Shown here piece after piece: positions 8,176 to 15,289 of a stretch of 21,920 nt of DNA; positions within the stretch are counted from its first letter, which is position 1, and every line of letters starts with the position of its first letter. The translations under genes were made by a program, and so were the position numbers. The DNA lies in NCBI GenBank assembly GCA_900555735.1, contig USMI01000017.1:1-21920 (forward strand). The letters are read 5' to 3'. The notes beneath the pieces were generated by a model. The model saw only the letters and a program-made list of their open reading frames with translations, made no database searches and had not been told where the DNA came from. This DNA is from an uncultured Eubacteriales bacterium. GTDB lineage: Bacteria; Bacillota; Clostridia; Oscillospirales; Oscillospiraceae.

Positions 8176-8213
8176 AAACAGAGGGCAAGCGGTATGCCGC
8201 TTGCCCTCTGTTT
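8176..8213 (+). terminator. Terminator hairpin after the PAP2 gene
   Basis: A perfect 17-bp stem (8176-8192 with 8197-8213) has the loop TATG and ends in TTT, then CACAGG. It is very stable and nearly symmetric with an AAA/TTT base, but its T tract is short. It separates the PAP2 gene from the fibre operon. Confidence 0.7.
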
Positions 8214-8246
8214 CACAGGAGTAATGTCAATTATTTCATTCAGATA

Positions 8247-8275
8247 TTGCATTTTACCGCAAGGTGTGCTATCAT
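8247..8275 (+). promoter_or_regulatory. Promoter of the SipW/camelysin/sortase operon
   Basis: TTGCAT (8247-8252), a 17-base spacer, then TATCAT (8270-8275). It is the best sigma-A-like match in the gap and directs transcription into the fibre operon. Confidence 0.62.
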
Positions 8276-8463
8276 ATTAATAATAGAGCGCACGGCGCGC
8301 GGCGGTCTGCCGCGCATGCTGTGCCTCCGTTTTCTATCCCTCCCCCTAAAAATGTTTATTTTTTCCAATTTGTGGCGAATGTGGATATTTTTAGCGGAAA
8401 GCGTATACAGAATCGTATGGATATGCGGCAGACCTGCCGGATGGCCGGAAAAGGAAACGAGAA
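8276..8463 (+). other. Long 5' leader of the fibre operon
   Basis: About 180 bases separate the predicted transcription start from the sipW start codon. A 7-bp G+C stem lies at 8297-8315 (GCGCGGC, loop GGTCT, GCCGCGC). An A+T-rich middle follows (about 8340-8400), then a second G+C-rich potentially folded part at about 8425-8450 next to the ribosome site. No known riboswitch consensus was recognised, and I see no convincing small gene. Confidence 0.4.
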
Positions 8464-9012
8464 ATGGATCCGAAAGTTAAAAAAACACTGAATATCATCA
8501 GCAATGTGCTGGTGGTGCTGCTGATCGCTCTGACGCTGGTGCTGGGCGGTGCATGGCTGGCGGGCCTGCGGACATACACGGTGCTCTCCGGCTCCATGGA
8601 GCCCACATATCACACCGGCTCCGTCATCTATGTGAAGAAGATCGCCACCGAGGATATTCAGGCGGGTACGGTGATCACCTTCATGCTGGACGAGGACACT
8701 GTGGTCACCCATCGGGTGGTGGAGGTCGTACCGGATGAGGAGGATCCCACCGTTGTTCGCTTCCGCACCAAGGGCGACGCCAACGACGCGGAGGACGGCG
8801 GGCTTGTACACTATAAGAATGTGATCGGCACGCCGGTGTTCACCATCCCGAAGCTGGGCTATATCGCCAACTATATCCAGCATCCTCCCGGCACCTATGT
8901 GGCCATCTCCGTCGCGGCGGTGGTACTGCTGCTGGTGTTCCTGCCGGATGTGCTGATGCCGGAGAAGAAGGACGGGAAGCGGGCGGAGAAGGACGTCGGC
9001 AAAAAGGAATGA
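8464..9012 (+). CDS. sipW: SipW-type signal peptidase I
   Basis: 182 aa. An N-terminal helix (~9-33) is followed by SGSMEPT with catalytic S44. The general base is histidine, H83 in VVTHRVVEV, not the lysine of ordinary bacterial type I peptidases; this marks the ER/SipW class. The third motif is GDANDAED at 104-111. A second helix at ~147-163 holds the C-terminus in the membrane. SipW enzymes cleave the signal peptides of TasA/camelysin fibre proteins, and three such proteins with matching cleavage regions are encoded downstream. The ribosome site AAGGA lies 8 bases before the ATG. It is the first gene of a seven-gene operon. Confidence 0.94.
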   Translation: MDPKVKKTLNIISNVLVVLLIALTLVLGGAWLAGLRTYTVLSGSMEPTYHTGSVIYVKKIATEDIQAGTVITFMLDEDTVVTHRVVEVVPDEEDPTVVRFRTKGDANDAEDGGLVHYKNVIGTPVFTIPKLGYIANYIQHPPGTYVAISVAAVVLLLVFLPDVLMPEKKDGKRAEKDVGKKE

Positions 9013-9081
9013 ATGACCCCGTATGCACCGGCGAGAGCCGATGACATAAAATTTTTTCAAAGCAGAAAGGACGCAGAAAAC

Positions 9082-9804
9082 ATGAAGAAAAAGATCGTAG
9101 CACTGTGCCTGTGCGTAGCACTGGCTGTCGTCGCCATCGGCGGCGCGACTCTGGCCTACTTCACCGACACGGATGAGGCGAAGAACACCTTTACCGTGGG
9201 CAACGTGGAGATCAAGCTGGACGAGACCAACGTTGACGATCCTCAGGGCGACCGCGTGCGGGAGAACAGCTATAAGCTGATCCCCGGCGTCAGCTATGTC
9301 AAGGATCCCACCATCACCGTTCTGGAGGGCAGCGAGGATTGCTATGTCCGCATGAAGGTGACCCTCAACAACGCCAGCAAGATCATTGCCATGTGTACTG
9401 ATCCGGAATTTGCCGAAGATGGCCCTACCGGTGTTGAGGATGCATTCCCCCTGATCCGCATGATCAATTTCGTTGAGGAAAACGCTGCCAAGTGGGACGG
9501 CATTATCCCCGATAACATGGTTGACACGGAAGAAATGCTGGCCAATGCCAAGTATTGTGTCTATGACAAGGAAGCCGATACTATCACCTACACCTTCTAT
9601 TACAATGATGTGGTGAGCGCTGCGGATGCTGACGCTGCTCTGGAGACCTTATTTGATGAAATCAAAGTTCCCACTTGGGTCACCGGCGAGCAGCTGGCCG
9701 CTCTGGAGGACTTCCAGATCAACGTCGTGGCCGAGGCCATCCAGACCTCCGACAACTTTGCGAATGCCGACGAGGCATGGGCCGCTTTCGACGCACAGAA
9801 GTAA
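9082..9804 (+). CDS. TasA/camelysin-like fibre subunit 1
   Basis: 240 aa. The signal region MKKKIVALCLCVALAVVAIG ends in GATLA-YFTD, typical of SipW substrates, with predicted cleavage after A25. The mature protein begins YFTDTDEAKNTFTVGNVEIK, the usual start of camelysin/TasA domains, and contains LIPGVSYVKDPTITV then DCYVRMKVTL, the strand pair shared with the other subunits of this operon. It is the largest of the three SipW-type subunits and is acidic, so it may be the main fibre protein; that is inference. The ATG at 9082 is preceded by AGAAAGGA; the frame is open further upstream but without a ribosome site. A 7-bp hairpin at 9823-9841 separates it from the next gene. Confidence 0.88.
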   Translation: MKKKIVALCLCVALAVVAIGGATLAYFTDTDEAKNTFTVGNVEIKLDETNVDDPQGDRVRENSYKLIPGVSYVKDPTITVLEGSEDCYVRMKVTLNNASKIIAMCTDPEFAEDGPTGVEDAFPLIRMINFVEENAAKWDGIIPDNMVDTEEMLANAKYCVYDKEADTITYTFYYNDVVSAADADAALETLFDEIKVPTWVTGEQLAALEDFQINVVAEAIQTSDNFANADEAWAAFDAQK

Positions 9805-9822
9805 CCAACTCCTTCCAAGTGA

Positions 9823-9841
9823 CACCGGCGCTGTGCCGGTG
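9823..9841 (+). other. Intercistronic hairpin between camelysin-like genes 1 and 2
   Basis: CACCGGC and GCCGGTG pair around the loop GCTGT. There is no T run, so it is not a classical terminator. It may protect the upstream message from 3' decay or lower downstream expression, giving more of subunit 1 than of the later products. Confidence 0.4.
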
Positions 9842-9867
9842 ACATGAAAATGAAAGGGAAAACAGCC

Positions 9868-10464
9868 ATGAAAAAAAGAATCGCGGCACTGTGTCTGTGT
9901 GCGATCCTGGTGATCGCCGCTATCGGCGGCGGTACGCTGGCGTTTTTCACATCAGACGCAGTAGCCCACAACGTAATCACCACCGGCAAGGTGGATATCA
10001 CGCTGAAGGAATACGCTGACGCCGCTCTGACGCAGGATTATGCGGACAAGAAGGACGGCGTTATGCCCGGTATGACCATCGAGAAGTATGCCGTTGTCAC
10101 CAACAACGGCACCGGCGACGCATGGGTGCGCATCAAGCTGACGCCCGTCATCACGCTGGCCGACGGCACCGCTGTGCCGGAGGCTGACGCCCGGAAGCTG
10201 GTGATCCCGACCATCGGCAGCGACTGGACGCAGGGTCAGGATGGTTATTACTATTACAGCAAAAAGCTTGCCCCCGGCGAGACCACCACGGCTTCGCTGG
10301 AAAAGGTGACCTTCGCCGGTGACATGGGCAACGACTACCAGCGCGCGACCGCCGTAATTACGGTGGAGGCGCAGGCGGTTCAGGTGGTCAACAACGGCGA
10401 CTCCGCGCTGGCGGCCAAGGGCTGGCCGGTCAAGGGCGGCGTTGACACCGGCAAAACCGGCTGA
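9868..10464 (+). CDS. TasA/camelysin-like fibre subunit 2
   Basis: 198 aa. The signal region MKKRIAALCLCAILVIAAIG closely matches that of subunit 1 and ends GGTLA-FFTS, giving predicted SipW cleavage after A25. The mature part contains VMPGMTIEKYAVVTNNG followed by DAWVRIKLTP, the same strand pair as in the other subunits, and a Tyr-rich hairpin DGYYYYSKKLAPGE. The C-terminal part has VITVEAQAVQV, the final strand common in camelysins. The start at 9868 is favoured because AAAGGG precedes it; an in-frame ATG at 9844 has no ribosome site. The gene lies 17 bases before the VWA adhesin gene. Confidence 0.86.
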   Translation: MKKRIAALCLCAILVIAAIGGGTLAFFTSDAVAHNVITTGKVDITLKEYADAALTQDYADKKDGVMPGMTIEKYAVVTNNGTGDAWVRIKLTPVITLADGTAVPEADARKLVIPTIGSDWTQGQDGYYYYSKKLAPGETTTASLEKVTFAGDMGNDYQRATAVITVEAQAVQVVNNGDSALAAKGWPVKGGVDTGKTG

Positions 10465-10481
10465 GAGAGGAGGAGCAGCAT

Positions 10482-13118
10482 ATGAAAAAACGTATTGCCG
10501 CGCTGCTTTTGTGCTGCGCGATGCTTCTGACCCTCTCTCCCAGCCTGATCGCCACGGCCGCGGCGGAGGATGAGCTAATCCCTGCCAACGGGGCGGCTGC
10601 GGAATCCTCCGTGGACGAGGTTCAGCCTGAGACGAACGATCAGATCGGGGGTACGGTCCCTGAGACTGTGGTATTTACCGATGCCGGCCCGTTTCTGCCC
10701 GCTGTCTCTGTGGCGGCAGCCCGCCGGATGGCTCGCGCGGCCGATACCTCAGGTGAAGATGGTCTCAAGCTAAGCAAAAAGGCCACGGCAAATCCGGATG
10801 GCTCCTACACCGTTACAATGGAGGCATACACCACCGGTAAGGTCACTACGACCACAAAAACCACGCCCGCGGATATCATTCTGGTGCTGGATCAGTCCGG
10901 TTCTATGGCGTTTGACTTCAACGGCAACAGGACGAACGATAATACCGCTCGCCGTCAGTATGCCATGAAGGCAGCCGTCAACAGCTTCATTGACGAGGTC
11001 AACAAAAAGTATACTGCCGAAGCGGATCATCGCATTGCGATCGTGACCTTTGGCACGAATGCGGCGACCCTGCAAGGCTGGACGCTGGCAGACAAAGCCG
11101 GAAAGACCGCACTGGAGAGCAGAATCAGCAGCTTGCCGAACGTTCCCGAGGGTGCGACCAATGTGGCCGCCGGTATGCAGCGTGCAGAGACCCTGATGGG
11201 CAGCGGCTACAGCTATACCGGCGCGAATACCCAGCGTCAGAAGGTCGTGATCGTGTTCACAGACGGTGTGCCCACGACACAGAGCAACTTCAGTACGAGT
11301 GTTGCCAACGATGCGATCACCGCCGCCAACAGCATGAAGAATAGCGGCGTAACGATTTATTCTGTCGGCATATTCAACGGCGCAAACCCCGAAAAAATTC
11401 ACGGCGACTTTTATTACAGGGCTGTGGTTGCTGATGATCCTTGTGACGGAAGTGTTGGCTCCTTCTGGGGCACCACCAATCTGAGTGGCAGTAATGCCAA
11501 CGATTTTGCTGATCCGGATGTGCCTGCCGGAAACCGCTTCCTGAACTACATCTCCAACAACTACACCGCGGATAGTATTGGACTGCGGTTCAGCGATGAT
11601 GACGGTCTTTTCGGCGGATACAAGTGGACGATCACGAAGAACTTTTCGGGGAGCAATGTGGGCTATTATCTGACCGCATATAACAGCGAGTCTCTGAATA
11701 AGATCTTCAAGACCATCAGTGAAAATATCCAGACGGCTGATATTTCGCTGGATGCCAAAACAGTGATCCGCGACATCGTGACGCCGTATTTCACGATGCC
11801 TGCCAATTCCGAGGTAAAGGTCTATACGGACAATTACAACGGTAAGGCATTTGCAAATGCTCGTCAGGATATGACCGGCACGTATGTGCCCAGTGTCAGC
11901 GGCGACACCGTCTCCGTGACAGGCTTTGACTTCAATGCAAATTTCATTTCCGATAAGGTGAAGTCGGATGGCACTTATGGCAAAAAGCTGATCGTTGAGT
12001 TTACGGTACGTCCTAAGGCCGGATTCTTGGGCGGTAATGGTGTCCCCACCAATGGTGCGGATTCCGGCGTTTACAATGACGGCAATCTGATCAAGAACTT
12101 TGAAGTCCCTGCCGTTGATGTGGCGGTTCCTGCCGTTACGATCACCGCTTTGGACAAAAATGTGTATCTGATGCAGATGCCCGGCGCGGCCGATCTCAAG
12201 ACCGACGCGGCAGCGACCTGCAATGGCGTGAATCTGCTGGATGAGGGTGCATACACCGGCAGTAATGCCTGGAAGGCAGACTTCGTCAACGTTTCGGTCG
12301 AGGCAAAGACCTCTGTCGGCTTTGATGCTACCGCAGACGGCACCTATACCGTGACCGCCAAGGTGAGCCCCAAAACCAACGGAACGGCTACCGTGCAGAA
12401 AGCCGAAGTGACAAAGGCGATCAATGTATTCCTGCCGGAGCAGACCTTCTGCGACAGCCAGATCACGTTGGGCAACGTGGCCGATTATGCAGATAATACC
12501 GGCGCACTTGTCTGGATACACAATACTACGCCGAGCATTGCCGTTGCCATGATTGGAGACGCACCGGAGCTGGTGTATACGTTTGATCCGGCAGCAAAGG
12601 CTTTTGCGCAGGATACCGAAGTCAGAGTCACCGATGTGAAGATCGGCGGCAAGAACGCCGCTCAGTATGTGACCTTCTACCGTGATGCCTGTGCAATTTG
12701 TCAGGCGATCAGCGGTGTGGCCGAAGGCGACGCGGCCAACTTTGTTGTTCACGTCAAGAGCCTGTCTCTGACGATCGTAAAGAACTTTAGCGGTGGGGCA
12801 CCGATGGATCCGAACCAGTCCGCGGTATTCACTGTCAGCGGGCCCATGGGTACTCTTGACGTGATCCTCAACAATGCCAACGGTTTCCGTGTTACCATCA
12901 ACGGCCTGAAGTCCGGTGAGTATACGGTGGTGGAGAAAAACGACTGGACATGGCGTTATACGCCTGATAAGCTTCGTGTCTCCGTCACGCTGACCGGCGA
13001 TGAGACTGTGATGCCTACCGTGACCTTCACCAACAAGCTGAGCAATTCGTATTGGCTGAGCGGCGGCGCTTACTGCGACAACCGCTGGAGCATATCCAAT
13101 ACGCCTGCCATCAACTGA
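10482..13118 (+). CDS. Secreted VWA-domain adhesin with C-terminal Cna-B-like domain
   Basis: 878 aa. Residues 1-28 are an ordinary Sec signal peptide (cleavage near ATAAAED), not of SipW type. A von Willebrand A domain spans ~130-410 with a complete MIDAS: D137-QSGS, T226 and D261 in FTDG, so it should bind a divalent metal and a ligand. Residues ~415-750 are beta-rich and not recognised in detail. Residues ~755-855 resemble a Cna-B/SpaA domain, with K767, E818 and N851 placed for an internal isopeptide bond. The last ~27 residues carry YWLSGGAYCDNRW and end without sorting signal or membrane helix. It is probably the tip adhesin of the fibre; this is inference. Codon use looks more A+T-tolerant than in its neighbours. 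GAGAGGAGG precedes the ATG. Confidence 0.88.
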   Translation: MKKRIAALLLCCAMLLTLSPSLIATAAAEDELIPANGAAAESSVDEVQPETNDQIGGTVPETVVFTDAGPFLPAVSVAAARRMARAADTSGEDGLKLSKKATANPDGSYTVTMEAYTTGKVTTTTKTTPADIILVLDQSGSMAFDFNGNRTNDNTARRQYAMKAAVNSFIDEVNKKYTAEADHRIAIVTFGTNAATLQGWTLADKAGKTALESRISSLPNVPEGATNVAAGMQRAETLMGSGYSYTGANTQRQKVVIVFTDGVPTTQSNFSTSVANDAITAANSMKNSGVTIYSVGIFNGANPEKIHGDFYYRAVVADDPCDGSVGSFWGTTNLSGSNANDFADPDVPAGNRFLNYISNNYTADSIGLRFSDDDGLFGGYKWTITKNFSGSNVGYYLTAYNSESLNKIFKTISENIQTADISLDAKTVIRDIVTPYFTMPANSEVKVYTDNYNGKAFANARQDMTGTYVPSVSGDTVSVTGFDFNANFISDKVKSDGTYGKKLIVEFTVRPKAGFLGGNGVPTNGADSGVYNDGNLIKNFEVPAVDVAVPAVTITALDKNVYLMQMPGAADLKTDAAATCNGVNLLDEGAYTGSNAWKADFVNVSVEAKTSVGFDATADGTYTVTAKVSPKTNGTATVQKAEVTKAINVFLPEQTFCDSQITLGNVADYADNTGALVWIHNTTPSIAVAMIGDAPELVYTFDPAAKAFAQDTEVRVTDVKIGGKNAAQYVTFYRDACAICQAISGVAEGDAANFVVHVKSLSLTIVKNFSGGAPMDPNQSAVFTVSGPMGTLDVILNNANGFRVTINGLKSGEYTVVEKNDWTWRYTPDKLRVSVTLTGDETVMPTVTFTNKLSNSYWLSGGAYCDNRWSISNTPAIN

Positions 13119-13136
13119 GAAAGGAGGCCATGAAAC

Positions 13137-13712
13137 ATGAAATCCGGAAAGAGAGCCGCCTCTGGCGGCGCGAAGCGTTCCCTTGTGCTGGTGGTCTCCG
13201 TGTTGGTGCTGGTACTGGCTGCGGCCGGCGGTACGCTGGCATGGCTGGTGTCCAACGACAGCGCCAGCAACACCTTCACGCCCGGCAATGTGTCCTGTGC
13301 GGTGGAGGAGACGTTTGAAAACGGCGTCAAGTCCGCTGTTACGATCAAGAACACCGGCAACATCGACGCCTACATCCGCGCCTATGCGGTGGTAACGTGG
13401 AAGGACGCGCAGGGCAATGTCTACGGCCAGAAGCCTGCGGAGGGCCGGGACTACATCATGACCATGCCCACCGATACCGGCTGGGCGGCAGGCGCTGACG
13501 GGTACTGGTATTACACCAGCCCTGTTGCCAACGACAGCTCCACCGGTGTGCTGATCGACCGGTGTGCGCTTGCTGACGGTGCCGCCGTGCCGGAGGGCTA
13601 CGGCCTGTCCGTGGAGATCATTGCCGAGGCCATCCAGAGCCTGCCCGCCACCACCGTGGCGGATGTGTGGCCGGTCACGGTGGCCGCTGACGGCACGCTG
13701 CGCGTGCAGTAA
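13137..13712 (+). CDS. TasA/camelysin-like fibre subunit 3
   Basis: 191 aa. A longer basic N-region (MKSGKRAASGGAKR) precedes the helix LVLVVSVLVLVLAAAGGTLA and then WLVSND, giving predicted SipW cleavage after A35. The mature start WLVSNDSASNTFTPGNVSC is the camelysin N-terminal strand; VTIKNTGNIDAYIRAYAVV is the strand pair seen in the other subunits; SVEIIAEAIQS is the end strand, also found in subunit 1 (VVAEAIQ). The start at 13137 is preferred: AAGGAGG at 13121-13127 is 9 bases away, whereas an out-of-frame ATG at 13130 is only 2 bases from it. As a minor subunit it may link tip and shaft; this is a guess from gene order. Confidence 0.86.
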   Translation: MKSGKRAASGGAKRSLVLVVSVLVLVLAAAGGTLAWLVSNDSASNTFTPGNVSCAVEETFENGVKSAVTIKNTGNIDAYIRAYAVVTWKDAQGNVYGQKPAEGRDYIMTMPTDTGWAAGADGYWYYTSPVANDSSTGVLIDRCALADGAAVPEGYGLSVEIIAEAIQSLPATTVADVWPVTVAADGTLRVQ

Positions 13713-13726
13713 GGAGGGGTGGAACG

Positions 13727-14434
13727 ATGAAAAAGACTTTCAAAACGGCGCTTTCCCTCCTGATGGTGCTGGTCATGGCGCTGAGCCTGTCTGTGACGGC
13801 GTTCGCCGCCGATCCCGTGGCGGATATCGTCTATGAGGGCCGGAACAAGCTGATGATCTATCCCAAGGCCAACAACCTGACCACCACCGACCTGTTCGGC
13901 AGCTTCAAGAACGTGATGCCCGGTGACGAGCGCACCGAGACCATCACCTTCAAGAATCAGGCCAACAACGGCAGCGACTATGTGAAGCTGACCATCAAGG
14001 GCATTCCCCACGACGCGAAGAATGTCCCGCAGGATCAGGCCATCACGGATGTGGCGGTCATGAACGATTTTCTGGCCCAGCTGCACATGACGGTGAAGCA
14101 GGGCAGCAAGGTGATCTATGACGGCACGCCCGAAAAGCAGCTGACCGAGGGCGTCGAGCTGGGCACCTTCAGAAAAGGTGAGGGCACGACCCTGACCGTA
14201 ACGCTGACAGCTCCTCTGGAGCTGAGCAACGCCTATGCCGACATGCACGGCGAGGTGGACTGGCAGTTCATCGCCTCGGAGTTTACTGAGGGCAAGCCCC
14301 CTGTCATTACGCCCGGTACGCTGATCCAGACCGGCCAGATGAACTGGCCCATTATCGCGCTGGCAGCCGCCGGTGTGGTGCTGATCGTTCTCGGCTGGAT
14401 CGTCACCAGAAAAAAGAGACACGACGATGCCTAA
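13727..14434 (+). CDS. TasA-like subunit with LIQTG sortase signal (probable wall-anchored base)
   Basis: 235 aa. An ordinary signal peptide ends SVTAFAAD. The body contains NVMPGDERTETITFKNQ followed by SDYVKLTIKG, which aligns with the PG-containing strand pair of the SipW-type subunits, so a related beta-sandwich fold is likely. The C-terminus is a full cell-wall sorting signal: LIQTG at 199-203, a hydrophobic helix at ~208-227, and the positive tail TRKKRHDDA. The motif has isoleucine where LPXTG has proline. The sortase gene overlaps the 3' end by 8 bases, strongly suggesting enzyme and substrate. I infer that this protein anchors the fibre to peptidoglycan. GGAGGGG precedes the ATG. Confidence 0.87.
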   Translation: MKKTFKTALSLLMVLVMALSLSVTAFAADPVADIVYEGRNKLMIYPKANNLTTTDLFGSFKNVMPGDERTETITFKNQANNGSDYVKLTIKGIPHDAKNVPQDQAITDVAVMNDFLAQLHMTVKQGSKVIYDGTPEKQLTEGVELGTFRKGEGTTLTVTLTAPLELSNAYADMHGEVDWQFIASEFTEGKPPVITPGTLIQTGQMNWPIIALAAAGVVLIVLGWIVTRKKRHDDA

Positions 14435-15029
14435 GAAATCAGGCGTTATCCTGATCTCATTGGGAGCAGTGCTGATACTTGCGGCACTGCTCCTTTTCCT
14501 CTACAACCGGGGCGAGGATCGCCATGCCGGGCAGGAGGCCGAGACCCTGCTGGCAGACGTGCGCTCCGCCATCGAGGACGCCGCCCGGCCGCCGCAGTCC
14601 GACGAGACGCCTGCGGCGGCAGAGGAGCCGGTCTATGAGTACGCGGGCATCATCACCATTTCCGCCATCTCCCGCGAGCTGCCGGTGATCCGGGACTGGA
14701 GCTATCCGGCGCTGAAAACAGCGCCCTGCCGTCAGTTCGGCTCCGCCGAAGGCGGCGATCTGGTGATCGCGGCCCATAACTACAAGAGCCACTTCGGCTA
14801 TCTGGATAAGCTGCAAAGCGGCGACGCCGTGACCTTTACGGACATGGACGGCACGGTTTACGAATATACCGTGGCGGAGGTGCGCCAGCTGGAGCCGGAA
14901 TGGGTAGAGGACGTGGACGCCGTGTTCAACGACGACTATCCGCTGGTGCTGTATACCTGCACGCCCGGCGGCAAGGCCCGCGTGGCGGTCTTTTGCCAAT
15001 GGGCCGATGACAGTACGCCGATCGCTTGA
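14427..15029 (+). CDS. Sortase (class uncertain, possibly D-like)
   Basis: 200 aa. One N-terminal helix (~6-26) anchors the enzyme, with the catalytic domain outside. The triad is H117 in AAHNYKSHFG, C178 in LYTCTP, and R185 in KARVAVFC. Sortases cut a C-terminal sorting motif after threonine and join the protein to cell-wall peptide or to another subunit. The probable substrate is the LIQTG protein encoded immediately upstream, whose gene overlaps this one by 8 bases. No other protein in the window carries a sorting signal. Extended acidic sequence at ~29-68 forms a linker. It is the last gene of the fibre operon and is followed by a strong hairpin. Confidence 0.93.
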   Translation: MPKKSGVILISLGAVLILAALLLFLYNRGEDRHAGQEAETLLADVRSAIEDAARPPQSDETPAAAEEPVYEYAGIITISAISRELPVIRDWSYPALKTAPCRQFGSAEGGDLVIAAHNYKSHFGYLDKLQSGDAVTFTDMDGTVYEYTVAEVRQLEPEWVEDVDAVFNDDYPLVLYTCTPGGKARVAVFCQWADDSTPIA

Positions 15030-15056
15030 AACGGCTGTCCGTCAAATGGATACGCA

Positions 15057-15087
15057 AAGCCGCCGCAGCCTGCCGCTGCGGCGGCTT
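15057..15087 (+). terminator. Terminator-like hairpin after the fibre operon
   Basis: A 12-bp G+C-rich stem (AAGCCGCCGCAG and its complement) has the loop CCTGCCG. The tail CGTCCTG has no T run. It lies 27 bases beyond the sortase stop. Confidence 0.6.
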
Positions 15088-15172
15088 CGTCCTGTATAGA
15101 CCACCCCGCAGACGGCACATACTAGAGACGTGAACGAAATGTAAAATTTTTAAAAGTGGAAACAAATTGCTC

Positions 15173-15201
15173 TTCAAATTCGTCTATACTTGTGGTATGA
15201 T
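15173..15201 (+). promoter_or_regulatory. Promoter of the DUF4358/DHHW/MBOAT cluster
   Basis: TTCAAA (15173-15178), a 17-base spacer, and TATGAT (15196-15201) with an extended -10 TGG directly before it. The leader to the ATG at 15290 contains two short hairpins, at about 15206-15227 and 15251-15265. Confidence 0.65.
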
Positions 15202-15289
15202 GAGATGCGTCGGCATATGTGCCGATGCACACAGGAGAAAAATGACGACCGCCCGGAAACCGGGCCAGAGACAAAGGAAGGGATATCGG

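Noticed and set aside
8247..8491. Small open frames in the sipW leader
   Set aside because: Two overlapping frames of about 75 codons lack ribosome sites and have no recognisable pattern; both run into the sipW gene in other frames.
10770..12752. 660-codon minus-strand open frame inside the VWA gene
   Set aside because: Unusually long, but no ribosome site, signal or known motif, while the plus strand has MIDAS and Cna-B-like features. It results from codon bias in the sense gene.
13130..13318. Gene starting at the ATG at 13130
   Set aside because: The ATG is only 2 bases from the AAGGAGG site, the frame gives an Arg-rich protein without pattern, and it overlaps camelysin-like gene 3, which starts at 13137 with good spacing.
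15202..15289. Riboswitch in the leader of the DUF4358 gene
   Set aside because: Only two simple hairpins are visible, with no conserved core of any riboswitch class I know.
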